DNA of 64,000 bases. It comes from Podarcis raffonei (taxonomy: Eukaryota > Chordata > Lepidosauria > Squamata > Lacertidae). Both the position numbers and the translations under genes were made by a program. Location: positions 41,350,979 to 41,414,978 of the forward strand of contig NC_070611.1 in NCBI RefSeq assembly GCF_027172205.1, written 5' to 3'. The notes under the pieces were generated by a model, which worked only from the letters and a program-made list of their open reading frames with translations, did not search any database and was not told the DNA's origin. Positions 1 through 11,450 of this stretch are shown one piece after another; the first letter of the stretch is position 1; each line of letters opens with the position of its first letter.

Positions 1-900
1 ATAATCTTCCTACTCAGCACATTTGCATCCCCTGAGCTTTATTTACAGTGACAGTAAAATACTTCAATGGTAAGCTCAGTTGCAGAGCCCCCACCCTGCA
101 GGCATTTGTGCTATATAGCCAGGGGGGAACAGCTAGTCAGTACCTATGGCATCAGAGAAGGTGTTAGTTGGTGCAGTCCCATGCTTTTGTATTTCTTTAG
201 TTCACAGTAAATATTTAGTTCTAATTAACTTCATTTTCTGTGACTCTAATTCATCCATTCTCTCATAATTAGCACTGTCCTTTTTTATATCTTCCTCCCC
301 AACTCTGTTTATTTCCAGTGCATTTTGGGTTGCATTTGCCCCATTTTTCACTGAACCCTGTTTCTTTTTCCATTAGCCTGCATAGTGTACGCTTTTATCC
401 GACTCACCCCTCTTTACCCCTTCCTGCCCTTTGGGTTTTTTCCTCTTTCATCAAACTGTTAAAAAGGCTGTGCGGGAGAAATTATCTCAAATGAATACAA
501 AACAATTAAATAACAAGGCAGACACTAAAGCATGTCAAACCGTTCTTTTTAGAGGAATTATTACATGTTTTACTTCGTGCTCTAAGGCATGAATCCAAGA
601 GTCAAATAAATTTAGCTACTTAGGAATGTGTAACAATTATACTGCGTTTTCATGTATTCCAAAGTCAGCTCTTGTGAATAGTGCCACAGTGATAGTTAGA
701 AGGTCAATCAGAGGGCAAAAGGGGTAGTACTTAGAGATACATATGATTGTGTTCTGTATTTTGCCCTCACTCATAAACCCAGTTTTGTAAAGCATGTCTG
801 AGGACAAAAGTTCTCGTTGCCATGCCTGGTTTATCTTATTAGCGCTGGTCTATGCAAACATTCTCTTCTGCAGTTCCAAGTGCTTCTTCATCTTTTGTAG

Positions 901-1037
901 AATCAAAGAGTTGGAAGGGACCCTGAGGATCATCTAGTCCAACCCCCTGCAATGCAGGAATATGCATCTGTCCTATACAGGGATCGAACCTGCAACCTTG
1001 GTTTTATCTGCACCACACACTAATCAACTGAGCTAGT
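901..1037 (-). mobile_element. tRNA-headed SINE with CR1-like tail
   Basis: Read on the minus strand, the right part (from 1037) looks like a tRNA head (agctcagttgattag, then ggttgcaggttcgatccc). The left part (tggaagggaccctgaggatcatctagtccaa) resembles the 3' end of sauropsid CR1 elements. No clear target-site duplication was seen. Confidence 0.6.
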
Positions 1038-1040
1038 TTA

Positions 1041-3100
1041 ATCTTTGTCCCTCAAGAATGCACAGAAGTGAATATATGTTAGGGAATAGTTATTCATCAC
1101 AACGTTATTTGGAGTTTATGTGTTTCAGCCTCTTTTTCCACCTGCTGCGACAGTATCATGAAAGATGGAATACATGGCTCTTATATACTTCTGCAACAGT
1201 CTGATCTACAGGTTCCTTTTGAACTCTTTTTTTAAAAAATGACTCCATTAACTAATTCTATATATGTCTAAACCCCAGTGAACTCCATGGGAATTTGAGC
1301 ATTTCCAAAATAAGCCTATTGTGAAACTGGTGCTGCTCATGCATGCTCAGTTTTTGCAATGTCCACATGTCCTAGTCACACGACCCACAGCACTTAAGGT
1401 GCAAAAAGCCCTGGGATTTGGTTGCTGAGTCCTTGGACCCATGCCATACGACTTGTTCCAAAACAGGAACCAGAGAAGGACAGCGCAATAGTGGGCAGCT
1501 AAACAAGCCATCACTGAGTTGCAGCTCTTATTTACCACTCAAGATTCTTTTTAGACTGCACAACGATCGAGCTAAACGTGAATGTCATTTGAACTTAATT
1601 TGAGAAACTGGGAGGTGGCTCCCACTGCATGTAAAAATGCAAAACACATGTGTGTTTCTCCTATGTGCACATGTTTTTCTAGCTAGACATGATATACAAA
1701 TGGAGAGCTAATCTGCCTGAAGCAGGCCTACATTTCCCCCCCAAAATGTCAAGCTCCATCTCTTCACCCTGCCTTCACCCTAACTATTCCACTAGTTTTC
1801 TCAGGCTAAATTTATCCCATTTGAAATCCTGGTGACAATTCTGTATTGAGTTCATATAACTCCAGATGTTTCATGATCTCATCTCTTAATAATGTTTTTA
1901 AGGATTTTGCCTACAATCGAGATTACAATACTTGAAAAGTATAAGCCTATTTAAATTTCAGACGATTCATTAAAAAAACAACAACACACAGACACACACA
2001 GTCTTAAGTTTTCTTCCTTTCTAGGGCATTTCTTCGAATCAAATAATAATTTTTAAAGACATATACTACTGTTCATTTAACTTAATATCCTATACCTGCA
2101 TATAGTATGAAACCAAATTGGGGGGGGGGATGGATAAGGATTCCCACAGTAGACAGTTTTGGATCAAGCAGCTCAGAGGATCATTCCAGTTAATCTCCTA
2201 ATTTAGAGACTGTTTTACGTCTTTTAAGTTAAGAGACAACATCAATTCTTAAATGGGTATTTAAGTGTGATGTTCTTAGCGCTTCTACAAGTGAAAATGT
2301 TTCATCCTTTGCTTATGCCACTAGAAAACTCTGTCGTTGTTCAATCCCATCTTGAATATAGCAAATATAAATGGAAATAACACCTTGTTGATCCTTCTAT
2401 TCATTGCATGTTCTTTAATCAAGAATGAAGTTCATATATTCACTTGGTCAATTATGCCAGAATGTTCACAACGGGAAAGTGTACTATATTAATTAAACTG
2501 ATTCCTTCCCCACAACTGCACATACTTTTTCTATGCTTTCGTAAATATAAATAAATCCCAACTTACATTCTGTATATCTGATATACACAAGTTGATAGGC
2601 AGCGTAAATGCATGCTACAGCCTTAAATTGAACTAATTTTTATGTTACAAAGACCTTTCCACTTTTTGTGTGCAAACTACTAATTTTTATTTTCATTCAG
2701 CATGCTATTGCAGAGAGGGAGAGGAAAAATGATGGGTTTGCAGTGACATGCTGAATCAGGAGCTGATCTCGCAGCGTTTGTGTGAATGAGCCATCAGTCA
2801 GGACCACTGTCTTCACCCTGGGATTGCCATAGTAGAATGTAAGCTTCAAAAGACAATGAAAGCGGGTTGTGGAGTCATTTGTTTACTAACATTCTTTCTG
2901 TATCACCCAAGTGACATACAAAAGTGTGGGTGTTTCTGGATACTTAATCATAGCAATAGTTTGCTTATCATCAATAAATCCGCATGTATCTTTTGCCCCT
3001 GAAAATTGTTTCTTGAGAAAACTGGTTTTATTCCCAAAAGAAAAGCTCACTGCAGATCAATTCTGCATTACCACACAGTGTGCCTATTTGAAAACAAGTA
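1041..3100. other. Intergenic stretch, nothing recognised
   Basis: AT-rich single-copy-looking DNA. I see no exon, RNA gene or known repeat. Short ORFs around 1347-1603 and 2911-3117 have no recognisable motif. Confidence 0.5.
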
Positions 3101-3118
3101 GGCAGTCCCAGCAATGAG

Positions 3119-3153
3119 GTGTGCGTGCGTGTGTGTGTGTGTGTGTGTGTGTA
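3119..3153. repeat. (GT)n microsatellite
   Basis: Alternating g/t with two early gc interruptions, about 35 bases. Confidence 0.9.
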
Positions 3154-3576
3154 TCCACATCTGCCCAATGACATTGCAGATGGGTACACCAAGATTGCAA
3201 GCGTCATTTCCTACTTCATTCACCTGGGGCATGTGCAGGTAGTAAAATGTGTGGATGGCCTAATCAAAGGGAGGTTTCAAACTTGGAGCAAGTAGCCACG
3301 CCACTTCTGTGGACAGCAAGATCTAGAATCAATCTAGATTGAAAGCAGCATGTTGAAAGGAACATGTTGAAAGGAGCATGAACAGTTTCAGATTGAGAAA
3401 AACTACATCTTTGTGCTAAAAATGGGTTAGTATGTATACAGACTCAGTCACAGGATAAATCTTACTTCTCATTAAATGGCACACACAGGAAAGTAACTAT
3501 GGCCACCAGCACAGAGGTTTTGCCATTTAACATCTAGACCAGAGGCTGCCTCACCCTCTTCTTGCAGCACTAAATG

Positions 3577-3799
3577 CAGGGCTGTCTTAAGCATATGCGG
3601 CGCCTCTCGCTGGCTCGGTCGCCCCCAATCTCGTGGCACAGAGCCGCCCACAGCAGAAGAGCCTGTTGCGGCACTCCGACCGACGGGCAGGCTCTTCCCC
3701 GGACTCAACTTTCAGGCCCCGGACTCTCAGCCTGGCGCCCCTGAGAGCCCAGCGCCCGGGTGCCCCACACCCCTAGCACCTATGGGTAAGACAGCCCTG
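3577..3799. mobile_element. hAT-like MITE
   Basis: Terminal inverted repeats cagggctgtcttaa and gtaagacagccctg are flanked by 8-bp duplications actaaatg (3569-3576) and accaaatg (3800-3807, one mismatch). The core is GC-rich, and the apparent minus-strand ORF at 3472-3708 is incidental. There is no transposase. Confidence 0.8.
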
Positions 3800-4080
3800 A
3801 CCAAATGGGACTGAGGACTGGACCTGCCTCTTTTTGCAGAAGTGTAAAAGCTATCACTTTGTAGGCCAGAGGGTGCCTTTGCTTTCCCTCTGTCAGCAAT
3901 TATTTATTTTTATGTAGAATTATTAGATATTTATCATGAACATGTTTTGAATGGTCTTTTGTAGGGATGTTTTATTTATGGATAATAGTGTATTATAAAT
4001 GAATTAATTTTGTGTGTGAACTGTTTTGAATGTAGTGGTAAGAAATCGGATAGTTTTATATCAAGGTAAACATGCACAGG

Positions 4081-4436
4081 GGACGCGGGTGGCGCTGTGG
4101 GTCAAACCACAGAGCCTAGGACTTGCTGATCAGAAGGTCAGCAGTTTGAATCCCCACGACGGGGTGAGCTCCCATTGCTCGGTCCCTGCTCCTGCCAACC
4201 TAGCAGTTTGAAAGCATGTCAAAGTGCAAGTAGATAAATAGGTACCGCTCCAGTGGGAAGGTAAACAGCGTTTCCATGCGCTGCTCTGGTTCACCAGAAG
4301 CAGCTTAGTCATGCTGGCCACATGACCCGGAAGCTGTATGCCGGCTCCCTCCGCCAGTAAAGCAAGATGAGCGCCTCAACCCCAGAGTCGGTCATGACTG
4401 GACCTAATGGTCAGAGGTCCCTTTACCTTTACCTTT
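4081..4436 (+). mobile_element. Sauria-type SINE, full length
   Basis: The head is tRNA-like with box-B-like gtttgaatccc. The body carries the diagnostic agtagataaataggtaccgctcc, and the tail is ggtccctttacctttacc, like Bov-B LINE 3' ends. Perfect 13-bp duplications (aaacatgcacagg) flank it at 4068-4080 and 4437-4449, so the insertion is whole and fairly young. This family is the strongest evidence for a squamate source. Confidence 0.9.
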
Positions 4437-4449
4437 AAACATGCACAGG

Positions 4450-6680
4450 GCTGCACTGTGATTGACTGACTTGGATGAGGAATGCCAGAATATTGGGAAT
4501 AAGCTGCATACTGCTTAGGGGTGCTTTTCTCCCATCCCCCACTCCAGAGATGATTAAAGCCAGATGTCGTGGCCAATGAATAAGTTGCTTCAGCAGATTA
4601 GTATGTGTGTTTTCTTTTTTCCTCAGTACCTTCTGGATTTCCCCCCGACCCCTGGGACTATAAACCACATATGCAGGAGGGATCCACAAGACTAGCACAA
4701 GTTCATCCCTGGCTATTGTCATTGTTCTGCTGCAGCTAATAGACTCCTTGAAAGCAGTGATGCCAAATGTCAGCTTTAAATGGAAATCTAAACAGCTGCT
4801 CTTCAAAGAGACCATTGGAAAGACCATTTACATTTTTAATTGGCAGCTCACTGAAATCAGCAGAAGCCTTTATACTGTTTTCAGAGGGAGTCTGATGCGA
4901 ATGTCTAGCCATGTGATGCTGTTTTTAAACAGTGGCATATGGAACAATAAATCGCTGCGGCTACGGAGGGTTGTTTTGAATTGTGAGGGTTGTTTTTTTG
5001 GCCGAGTGGCTCCTCTGATACTTTAGTATAACAGGCCAATCACAATTTGCAGCCCTTTCCAATAAAACCCATCAGAGTTTCACTCAGACTGCCTGCTGGC
5101 AACTCTCTTGTTAGGCTTCTTGACAGATCTTAAGCTTTGGAAGGAAAAGGAATGTCCTATTGATATAATAATATCAGGCCAGGCAGAGTGCCCTGCTTGT
5201 GTAATCCAGTTTCAGCACAAATAACACATTATGGCTGTGGCATTATTTCCATGTGAAAGTGTCTACATTTGGCTGAGCCAAGAAAGTTATCCTGATTGAC
5301 ACGTTTATAAATGGGTCACTTGGAATGTGCATTATAGATTCAAAGAGCAAGGCAATCCACCTGGTGCTTAGGAAGGGAGGTCCTGGGAATCTGCCCACCG
5401 AAGGGGCCCTCTCCACCTCCATCAACCCTGGCTCCATAGAAACACAGACAGATGGGTTCAGGGATCCACACTATACCTTCTGCTTTCCAAATATTCAGTG
5501 CAGGCAGCTGCCTTCCTCCATCCTCTCCTCTGGACTCTGCTACATTCCACTTTTGGCAGGACAAACTCAAGTTCTCTGTCTGTAGGCCTCTGATGGAGGG
5601 GATTCTATGTAGGCCTATTACTATTCTATTGTATTGCAACCAGGTCTGCAAAAAATTTGATCCCCAAAGTCATGTGTGGCCTGTAAGATGCTGCATAGAT
5701 CATGTTTTTGCAGTCCCAGAGCAATAATAATAGGCTACTGTATGTGGCTGGTGATCTGCTTTTGGGCCACAAATTATGCAGATTTGCTTTTGATTATGAC
5801 AAATGGGATCCCTCACTAAGCTGTAAGGCTGCAGAACATGTGTTTGAATATGATCTCATTCTTTTCCCACCGATCTCAAAGCAAAACAGATTTATTCCTT
5901 TTGCGTTTGAATTCCCAACTCTTTGTGATAACATATCCTTTTGCCTTCCCCTTGGCATAAATGTCTTCCCCTTGGCATAAATGGCCATGCATTTGAAACA
6001 AATTATTAGTAAGATTGCTGGTGCTTTTAATAAATAAGTTATCTTGCTTTATGTAAACTACTTAGAAGTTTTGATGATTAAGCAATTTTTTTGTGGCACA
6101 CTATCCCCATCTCCAAGCGGTGTAAAATTCCAGAAGTTCCACCCCTGCTTATCCAGGGTCTGTGTTTCCTTTTGCAAATGAGGCACAGTGGAGATGGTGG
6201 TGCCTTTATGATATATGGTTTATATGCATATATACACAACCTGAGCCTAAGATGGAGGGGCTCACAGTGTTAACACTCCAAGAGGTTCTTGCTTCTCACA
6301 CGGCCACAATTTTGGATGCCAGCAGAAATCAACCATGGCCCTCTGTCCCTGCGTTTAACAAACTGCCACTATTTTTCAGACTATTAAAAAACCCATCCTA
6401 AACTCTCTGCTACAAATTTATTTTTGTCCTCTGACACTGAACTGGTGGAGGGGCCCCTACCCACAGCCATCTGGCCCATACTTTCCTACATGGCCTGCTA
6501 CTTTCCCTTCCAATAGTGAGGCCAAATTTGTGTGAAGCAGAACACTGACAACTAGCTCTCTGATTCTGTGAAATATCTACCCAACTTCCAATTCTTTGGC
6601 AATGCAGGACTCCTCTTTCGGGATCTTACCAAATCCATTGTTATTCTTTTATTGTTTAAAGTTGTCATTTACATTTTTGT
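4450..6680. other. Intergenic stretch without recognised gene
   Basis: No exon or familiar repeat was recognised. The part at 4740-5100 has balanced, complex sequence and could be a conserved non-coding element. A 19-bp direct duplication (cttccccttggcataaatg) occurs at 5945-5963 and 5965-5983. Confidence 0.4.
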
Positions 6681-6692
6681 AAGCCACATTTG

Positions 6693-6869
6693 TATAGCTG
6701 TCAACTTTCAGATTTGAAAATAAGGGTTCAGCAGCCTCAAAATAAGGGATCAGCAGCCTCACCTGTCCCGGGGACAGTCTACGAGATATCTAACAATCCG
6801 GGATAGCAGCGGGAAGCAGCACTGGAATAAGGGAATTTCCCGCAAAAAAAGGGAAGGTTGACAGCTATG
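6693..6869. mobile_element. hAT-like MITE
   Basis: Terminal inverted repeats tatagctgtcaac and gttgacagctat are flanked by a perfect 8-bp duplication cacatttg (6685-6692 and 6870-6877). The core holds an imperfect duplication of the aaaataaggg(t/a)tcagcagcctca type. Confidence 0.8.
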
Positions 6870-7670
6870 CACATTTGATCTACTAACATGAGATAAAATT
6901 AAATAAATCAATAAATTACTTTTATATGCTTCAGCTCTGTCTAGTTTTATTAAACATTATAGAAGCATCATAATTTGTGAGTTTAATTTGATGATTATAT
7001 CGAAAATGGCAAGCTTGTAATGTTCACATGCAAACACGTTAGTAATTTCTGTTCTTATGTATATCTGGAATTAGCTGTAAGGTGTATACTGCTATTATTA
7101 CTAGATCAGACAAGCATTATATAAACAGAATTAGACTCTGCTTGCAAAATCTTGAGTTTCACTTTACAGTCTTTAGCAAATAAATCCATTGGCTTTTCTA
7201 ATTCAGAGCTGGTACAAAGCCAAGCAGTTAGCACACTGGAAACCCATAAACACTCTGAAAGTATTTATTTGCAAAAACTTTTAAAAATAACACACTTGGA
7301 GCTGTGTTCATTTTGGCACATGTAATGGTTTGCATGCTCTGCGAGTTTCGCCCCCTGCAGCTGTGCCGTGTTGAAATGAACCTAGAATGAAACCAGCAAA
7401 TACCAATAATTTGGCCCAGGCTTGTTTCAAATTGGATTCAGGTTTTTTGGGAAGGTTCATGAATCTAAAGGAACTTCTAGATTCATACTGTCTAACAGGA
7501 AACAACACATTTCATAGGCCCTCAGGTTTCATAACAGGTTATTTCAACTTGATATTTCTGAGTTCTGCAGGAAATTAATAGTGCATAACAATGAATTAAA
7601 CTCCTCTCCCCTTATTGCTATCCTACTTTTTGTACTACTGGCAATATGGTGACCTACAAAATGCTTCTGT

Positions 7671-7860
7671 GGGAGCCAATGTGGTATATGGAGTGCCGGA
7701 CTTGGATACGGGTAACAAAGGTTCAAACCTTTGCTAAGCAATCCAGTGTACAGGGTGACCATAAGAAAGCATGGTATCTCTACCTAACCTGCCTCACAGA
7801 ATTGTTGTGAGGCTAAGATGTTGTGCCATACTCCTGGAAGGGAAGGTGGTATATAAATCA
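7671..7860 (+). mobile_element. MIR/CORE-SINE copy
   Basis: Begins gggagccaatgtggta, continues with a tRNA-like gttcaaacc box, then a core ending cctgcctcacagaattgttgtgaggc, and an L2-like tail ggtggtatataaatc. Old and diverged. Confidence 0.75.
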
Positions 7861-8708
7861 GACCCAACTCTCCCTGTTATTTTAGGTATTGCCCTTCTGT
7901 TTGGTGACCATTATGTTAAATGACCCTATAGAAATAAACAGCAACTACTATCCATCTAGAATTGGGAGGTGGCTGATCTAATCCAGTTTGGGACCAGAGA
8001 AGATTGTTACCTGTCTCAGATAAAATACATGGAGAACAGAAACAGGTTAATTCTGGCCAGAGAGGAATCGAAGTAATAACAAATTAAAATTGTGAACAGC
8101 TCCACATAGGTGAAGAAGAAAGAGGATAAGAGAGCTGTAACCTAAGAGGACATAATTTTGGGGACAAGAAGGAGATGGGAAATAAAATGCCTTATATTGC
8201 CCAATGAGCAAACAGGTGCTTCCTGCTAATCAGCTGCTCTGCAGGTAATGGGTTAGTATCTTCTGTGTGTCTTATTAGTACCATCTTTTCTTGGTTCAGT
8301 GTGAGAAAGCCAAGTTCAAATACTTGTTCAGCTCAGTAGGTGGCCTTGTGCAAGTAATTGTAATGTAACTTCAAAATTGTTATGAGTTTAATATACACAC
8401 ACACTGCTTCTTGGAGAATAGGTAGGATACGGATGTAATAAAGGAGCAGAATAGATCCAGAACTACTTTCCCTCCTGCCTTTTCTTTTCCTTGAACCATT
8501 TAACTTTTCTTCCATACATGGCTTCTATCTTATCTCAGGTGAACTTTATTGCTTTGAAGGACTCTCACTAGGCTTATGTTTAATCTAACGCTGGAATTGC
8601 CTCTCAATGGTCATAAAATCTGAGGTGCTCCGTCTTAGGATCAAACAACACACCAAGAGCAGCAGCCCAAAGTGATCTGGACTGTCCGACATGTGAACCT
8701 ACTGATAG

Positions 8709-8822
8709 TCACAGAGGCTGTAGCTCAAGGACAGAGAACATGCATTGCATGCGAAAGGTATCAGGGTCAATCCCTGACATCTCCTGTTGAACAACTGCCA
8801 ATCAGACTGAGCAACACTGGAC
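8709..8822 (+). mobile_element. tRNA-derived SINE, diverged
   Basis: Contains tgtagctcaagg, then gcattgcatgcgaaagg and agggtcaatccctgacatctcc: an A box, anticodon-arm remnant and B box of a common squamate tRNA-SINE. It is not a functional tRNA because the acceptor stem does not pair. Confidence 0.6.
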
Positions 8823-8838
8823 TAAGTGAAGGTATTCA

Positions 8839-8919
8839 GCTAAATTCTACTTCGGAGAGACCCACTGAAATAAACAAATTTAGTAATGGGTCTACTCTGA
8901 GTAGGACTAGTGTTGAATA
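8839..8919. repeat. Short palindromic dispersed repeat, copy 1
   Basis: Imperfect palindrome of the tctacttcggagagacccactgaa ... aatgggtctactctgagtagga type; other copies are listed below and in the findings. Confidence 0.5.
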
Positions 8920-10084
8920 ACACCTATAATCTGGTGGTATAGGCAATGCCGTTTCTGGGTGTGGATTCATTTCAAGTTATCCAGAAGACATTGCCTCGTG
9001 TCCACCCAGCATAGAATGAAATAGACTGTGCTTCAACCCATGTCACTGGAGAGGCTGAAAGTGACCTGAGAGGCAACCCAAAGCAGCGCTGGCTGTTTAA
9101 CCCAGCAAGCGAAGGTAAGGCTGACAATAGGAAAGGAAACAAGTTTCGACACTAAATCCTCTGGAGGATGTGATACCCAGGCATGTGCAAGCAGGACTCA
9201 CTTGGACCAGGCTTCCGCACATAGCATGGCAGCAGCCCATTACTCTAAATGCCAGAGAGGAAGTCACACCCAAGAAAGCTATTTTAATCTTCATAGCAAT
9301 GTTCCCTTTCTTGTCATTTGGATCAGTACTGATCATGGCTAATGTTCCAGCTTTCATGATGTACTTCTATATCATCCCGCTATGCCAGTATAATTCCAAG
9401 GCCAAAGCTTCCATTGATTTTGGTGAACAATTGCCTGCCTATAATGACAAGATAGTAAGGCAATTAGCATGTCAGTGTTCTCTTTAGGCAGGGTGATCAC
9501 AGATTTGAGTCATTCTTTAGAACAGGTTGGTCCATTCTATTCCAGTAGAATTATTTAATTGAAGTAAAATTGTGGAGCTACTGTTGAAGCAAGAGATTTA
9601 TTTAATTTGTATACAACTGCACATTTGTTAAAAGTGGAAAAGCAGCATCAACATGTATAATTAAATGCATAGAAACTGGAATTGTGGAAGGCCACATTCT
9701 ATACTGGGATTCTGATTTTTTACTTTTAAAATATTGATGGGAGACTCCCCAAAGGTTTCTGAAATATTATTAAATGGGGTGGGGAGAAGGATGTAAATGA
9801 TTGGGTCTGTTTTCTTTAGAACCATTATCTGCTGCCAAGAAAAAACAGTACTGTAGTCTAATGCTTCAATCTAAAACATACTGCACTGACTAGGCCCCAC
9901 AAATGAAAGCAGGACATTTCTAAGTCAATATGCACTGATTTGTGCTGAACAAACTATAAATAACACATAATATGGAAAGAAACCTCTCAGTGCTGTAGTG
10001 TCTATCCATCTCCAGAACTCAAACCCTCTTCACTGCGAACTCTTGGAATTCTAGCTCAATGAGGGGAATAGGAGTCTTTCAACA

Positions 10085-10640
10085 ATTCTCAGCACCCTTA
10101 ACAACATACAGCTCCCAGACTGCATTGGGGAAAGCCATGGCTGTTTAAAGTGTTATAATGGTGCTTTAAAGGTATGGTGTGAATGTTGCCCATGGCATCT
10201 TCCCCCCCAAAATTATGGGAACTGCAGGGTAGTGAGAATTGTGGCTCTGTGAAGGGTCTTCCTAATGATTCTCAACTCTCTTAAAAAATTACAGTTCCCA
10301 TGATTTGTGCTAGAGGAGGAAGTCATGATTGTTATAGCCGTGGGTAGGCAAGCTAAGGCCTGGGGGCCGGATCCGGCCCAATTGCCGTCTAAATCTGGCC
10401 AGCGGATGGTCCGGGAATCAGCGTGTTTTTCCAGGAGTAGAATGTGTCTTTTTATTTAAAATGCATCTCTGGGTTATTTGTGGGAATAGGAATTTGTTCA
10501 TTATTTTTTTTCAAAATATAGTCCAGCCCCCCACAAGGTCTGAGGGACAGTGGACCAGCCCCCTGCTGAAAAAGTTTGCTGACCCCTGGTTATAGTGGTA
10601 TAAGAGTGCTTTAAATGTATGCTGTGGATGTGACCTCTGT
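10085..10640. mobile_element. Palindromic MITE pair interrupted by a hAT-like element
   Basis: Inverted blocks such as cagcacccttaacaa ... acagctccca and gctttaaaggtatggtgtgaatgt recur (also 41107-41190 and 54712-54890). The right half is split by the hAT-like element at 10339-10588, after which the sequence resumes with gtggtataagagtgctttaaatgtatg. Confidence 0.55.
10339..10588. mobile_element. hAT-like MITE
   Basis: Starts cgtgggtaggcaagctaaggcc and ends gtttgctgacccctg. Flanks gttatagc (10331-10338) and gttatagt (10589-10596) form an 8-bp duplication with one mismatch. It is the same family as 40258-40551. Confidence 0.8.
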
Positions 10641-11076
10641 TTTGTTCTGTTTCTTACTAGAGGGAGTTGGGTATTTTTTTTTACAAAGACCAATGTTTTG
10701 AGCTCGAAGAGGGAAACAGGGACTAACTTCAATCTCCCAGTGCTGTCCAGAGGCCTGCTCTGCATTTCAGATCAGACACACTGCTGTAACCGTGAACCAT
10801 CTCTACCGTACCCATCACACAGTTCTGCTTAGAACGAATAATGAAACATAAAGTTTATGATGACACACTTCTATTTTTTGCTAACCAACAACATTGATAC
10901 ATTTTTTTCAAAAAAAATATATTCTAGTGATTCCCAGTGCCGATTGTGCATTGTAATCCTCACAGCCTGGCCTAAAAAACTATAGTTACGGGTTGGAGGG
11001 TGATTTGAATCCTGGTTGTGTGTGTGTGTTACACTTGTCCAACTACAGTAGTTTAACCCACTCTAGCAGCTGTGGG

Positions 11077-11437
11077 ATGTGGGTGGCGCTGTGGGTAAAA
11101 CCTCAGTGCCTAGGACTTGCTGATCGTAAGGTCGGTGGTTCGAATCCCCGCAGCGGGGTGAGCTCCCGTCATTCGGTCCCAGCTCCTGCCCACCTAGCAG
11201 TTCGAAAGCACCCCTAAGTGCAAGTAGATAAATAGGTACCGCTTTATAGCGGGAAGGTAAACGGCGTTTCCGTGTGCGGCACTGTTGATGGCTCACCAGT
11301 TGCAGCTTCGTCACGCTGCCCACGTGACCCGGAAGTGTCTTCGGACGGCGCCGGCTCCCGGCCTCTTGAGTGAGATGAGCATGCAACCCTAGAGTTGGTC
11401 ACAACTGGCCCGTACGGGCAGGGGTACCTTTACCTTT
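11077..11437 (+). mobile_element. Sauria-type SINE, second subfamily
   Basis: Shares head and body with the 4081 copy (ggtggcgctgtgggt, agtagataaataggtaccgct) but ends actggcccgtacgggcaggggtacctttacc, marking a different subfamily. Perfect 13-bp duplications tagcagctgtggg occur at 11064-11076 and 11438-11450. Confidence 0.9.
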
Positions 11438-11450
11438 TAGCAGCTGTGGG

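Noticed and set aside
8709-8822. Possible tRNA gene
   Set aside because: A and B boxes are present but the arms do not pair and there is no 3' terminator context; it is a SINE head. The same applies to 17055-17212.
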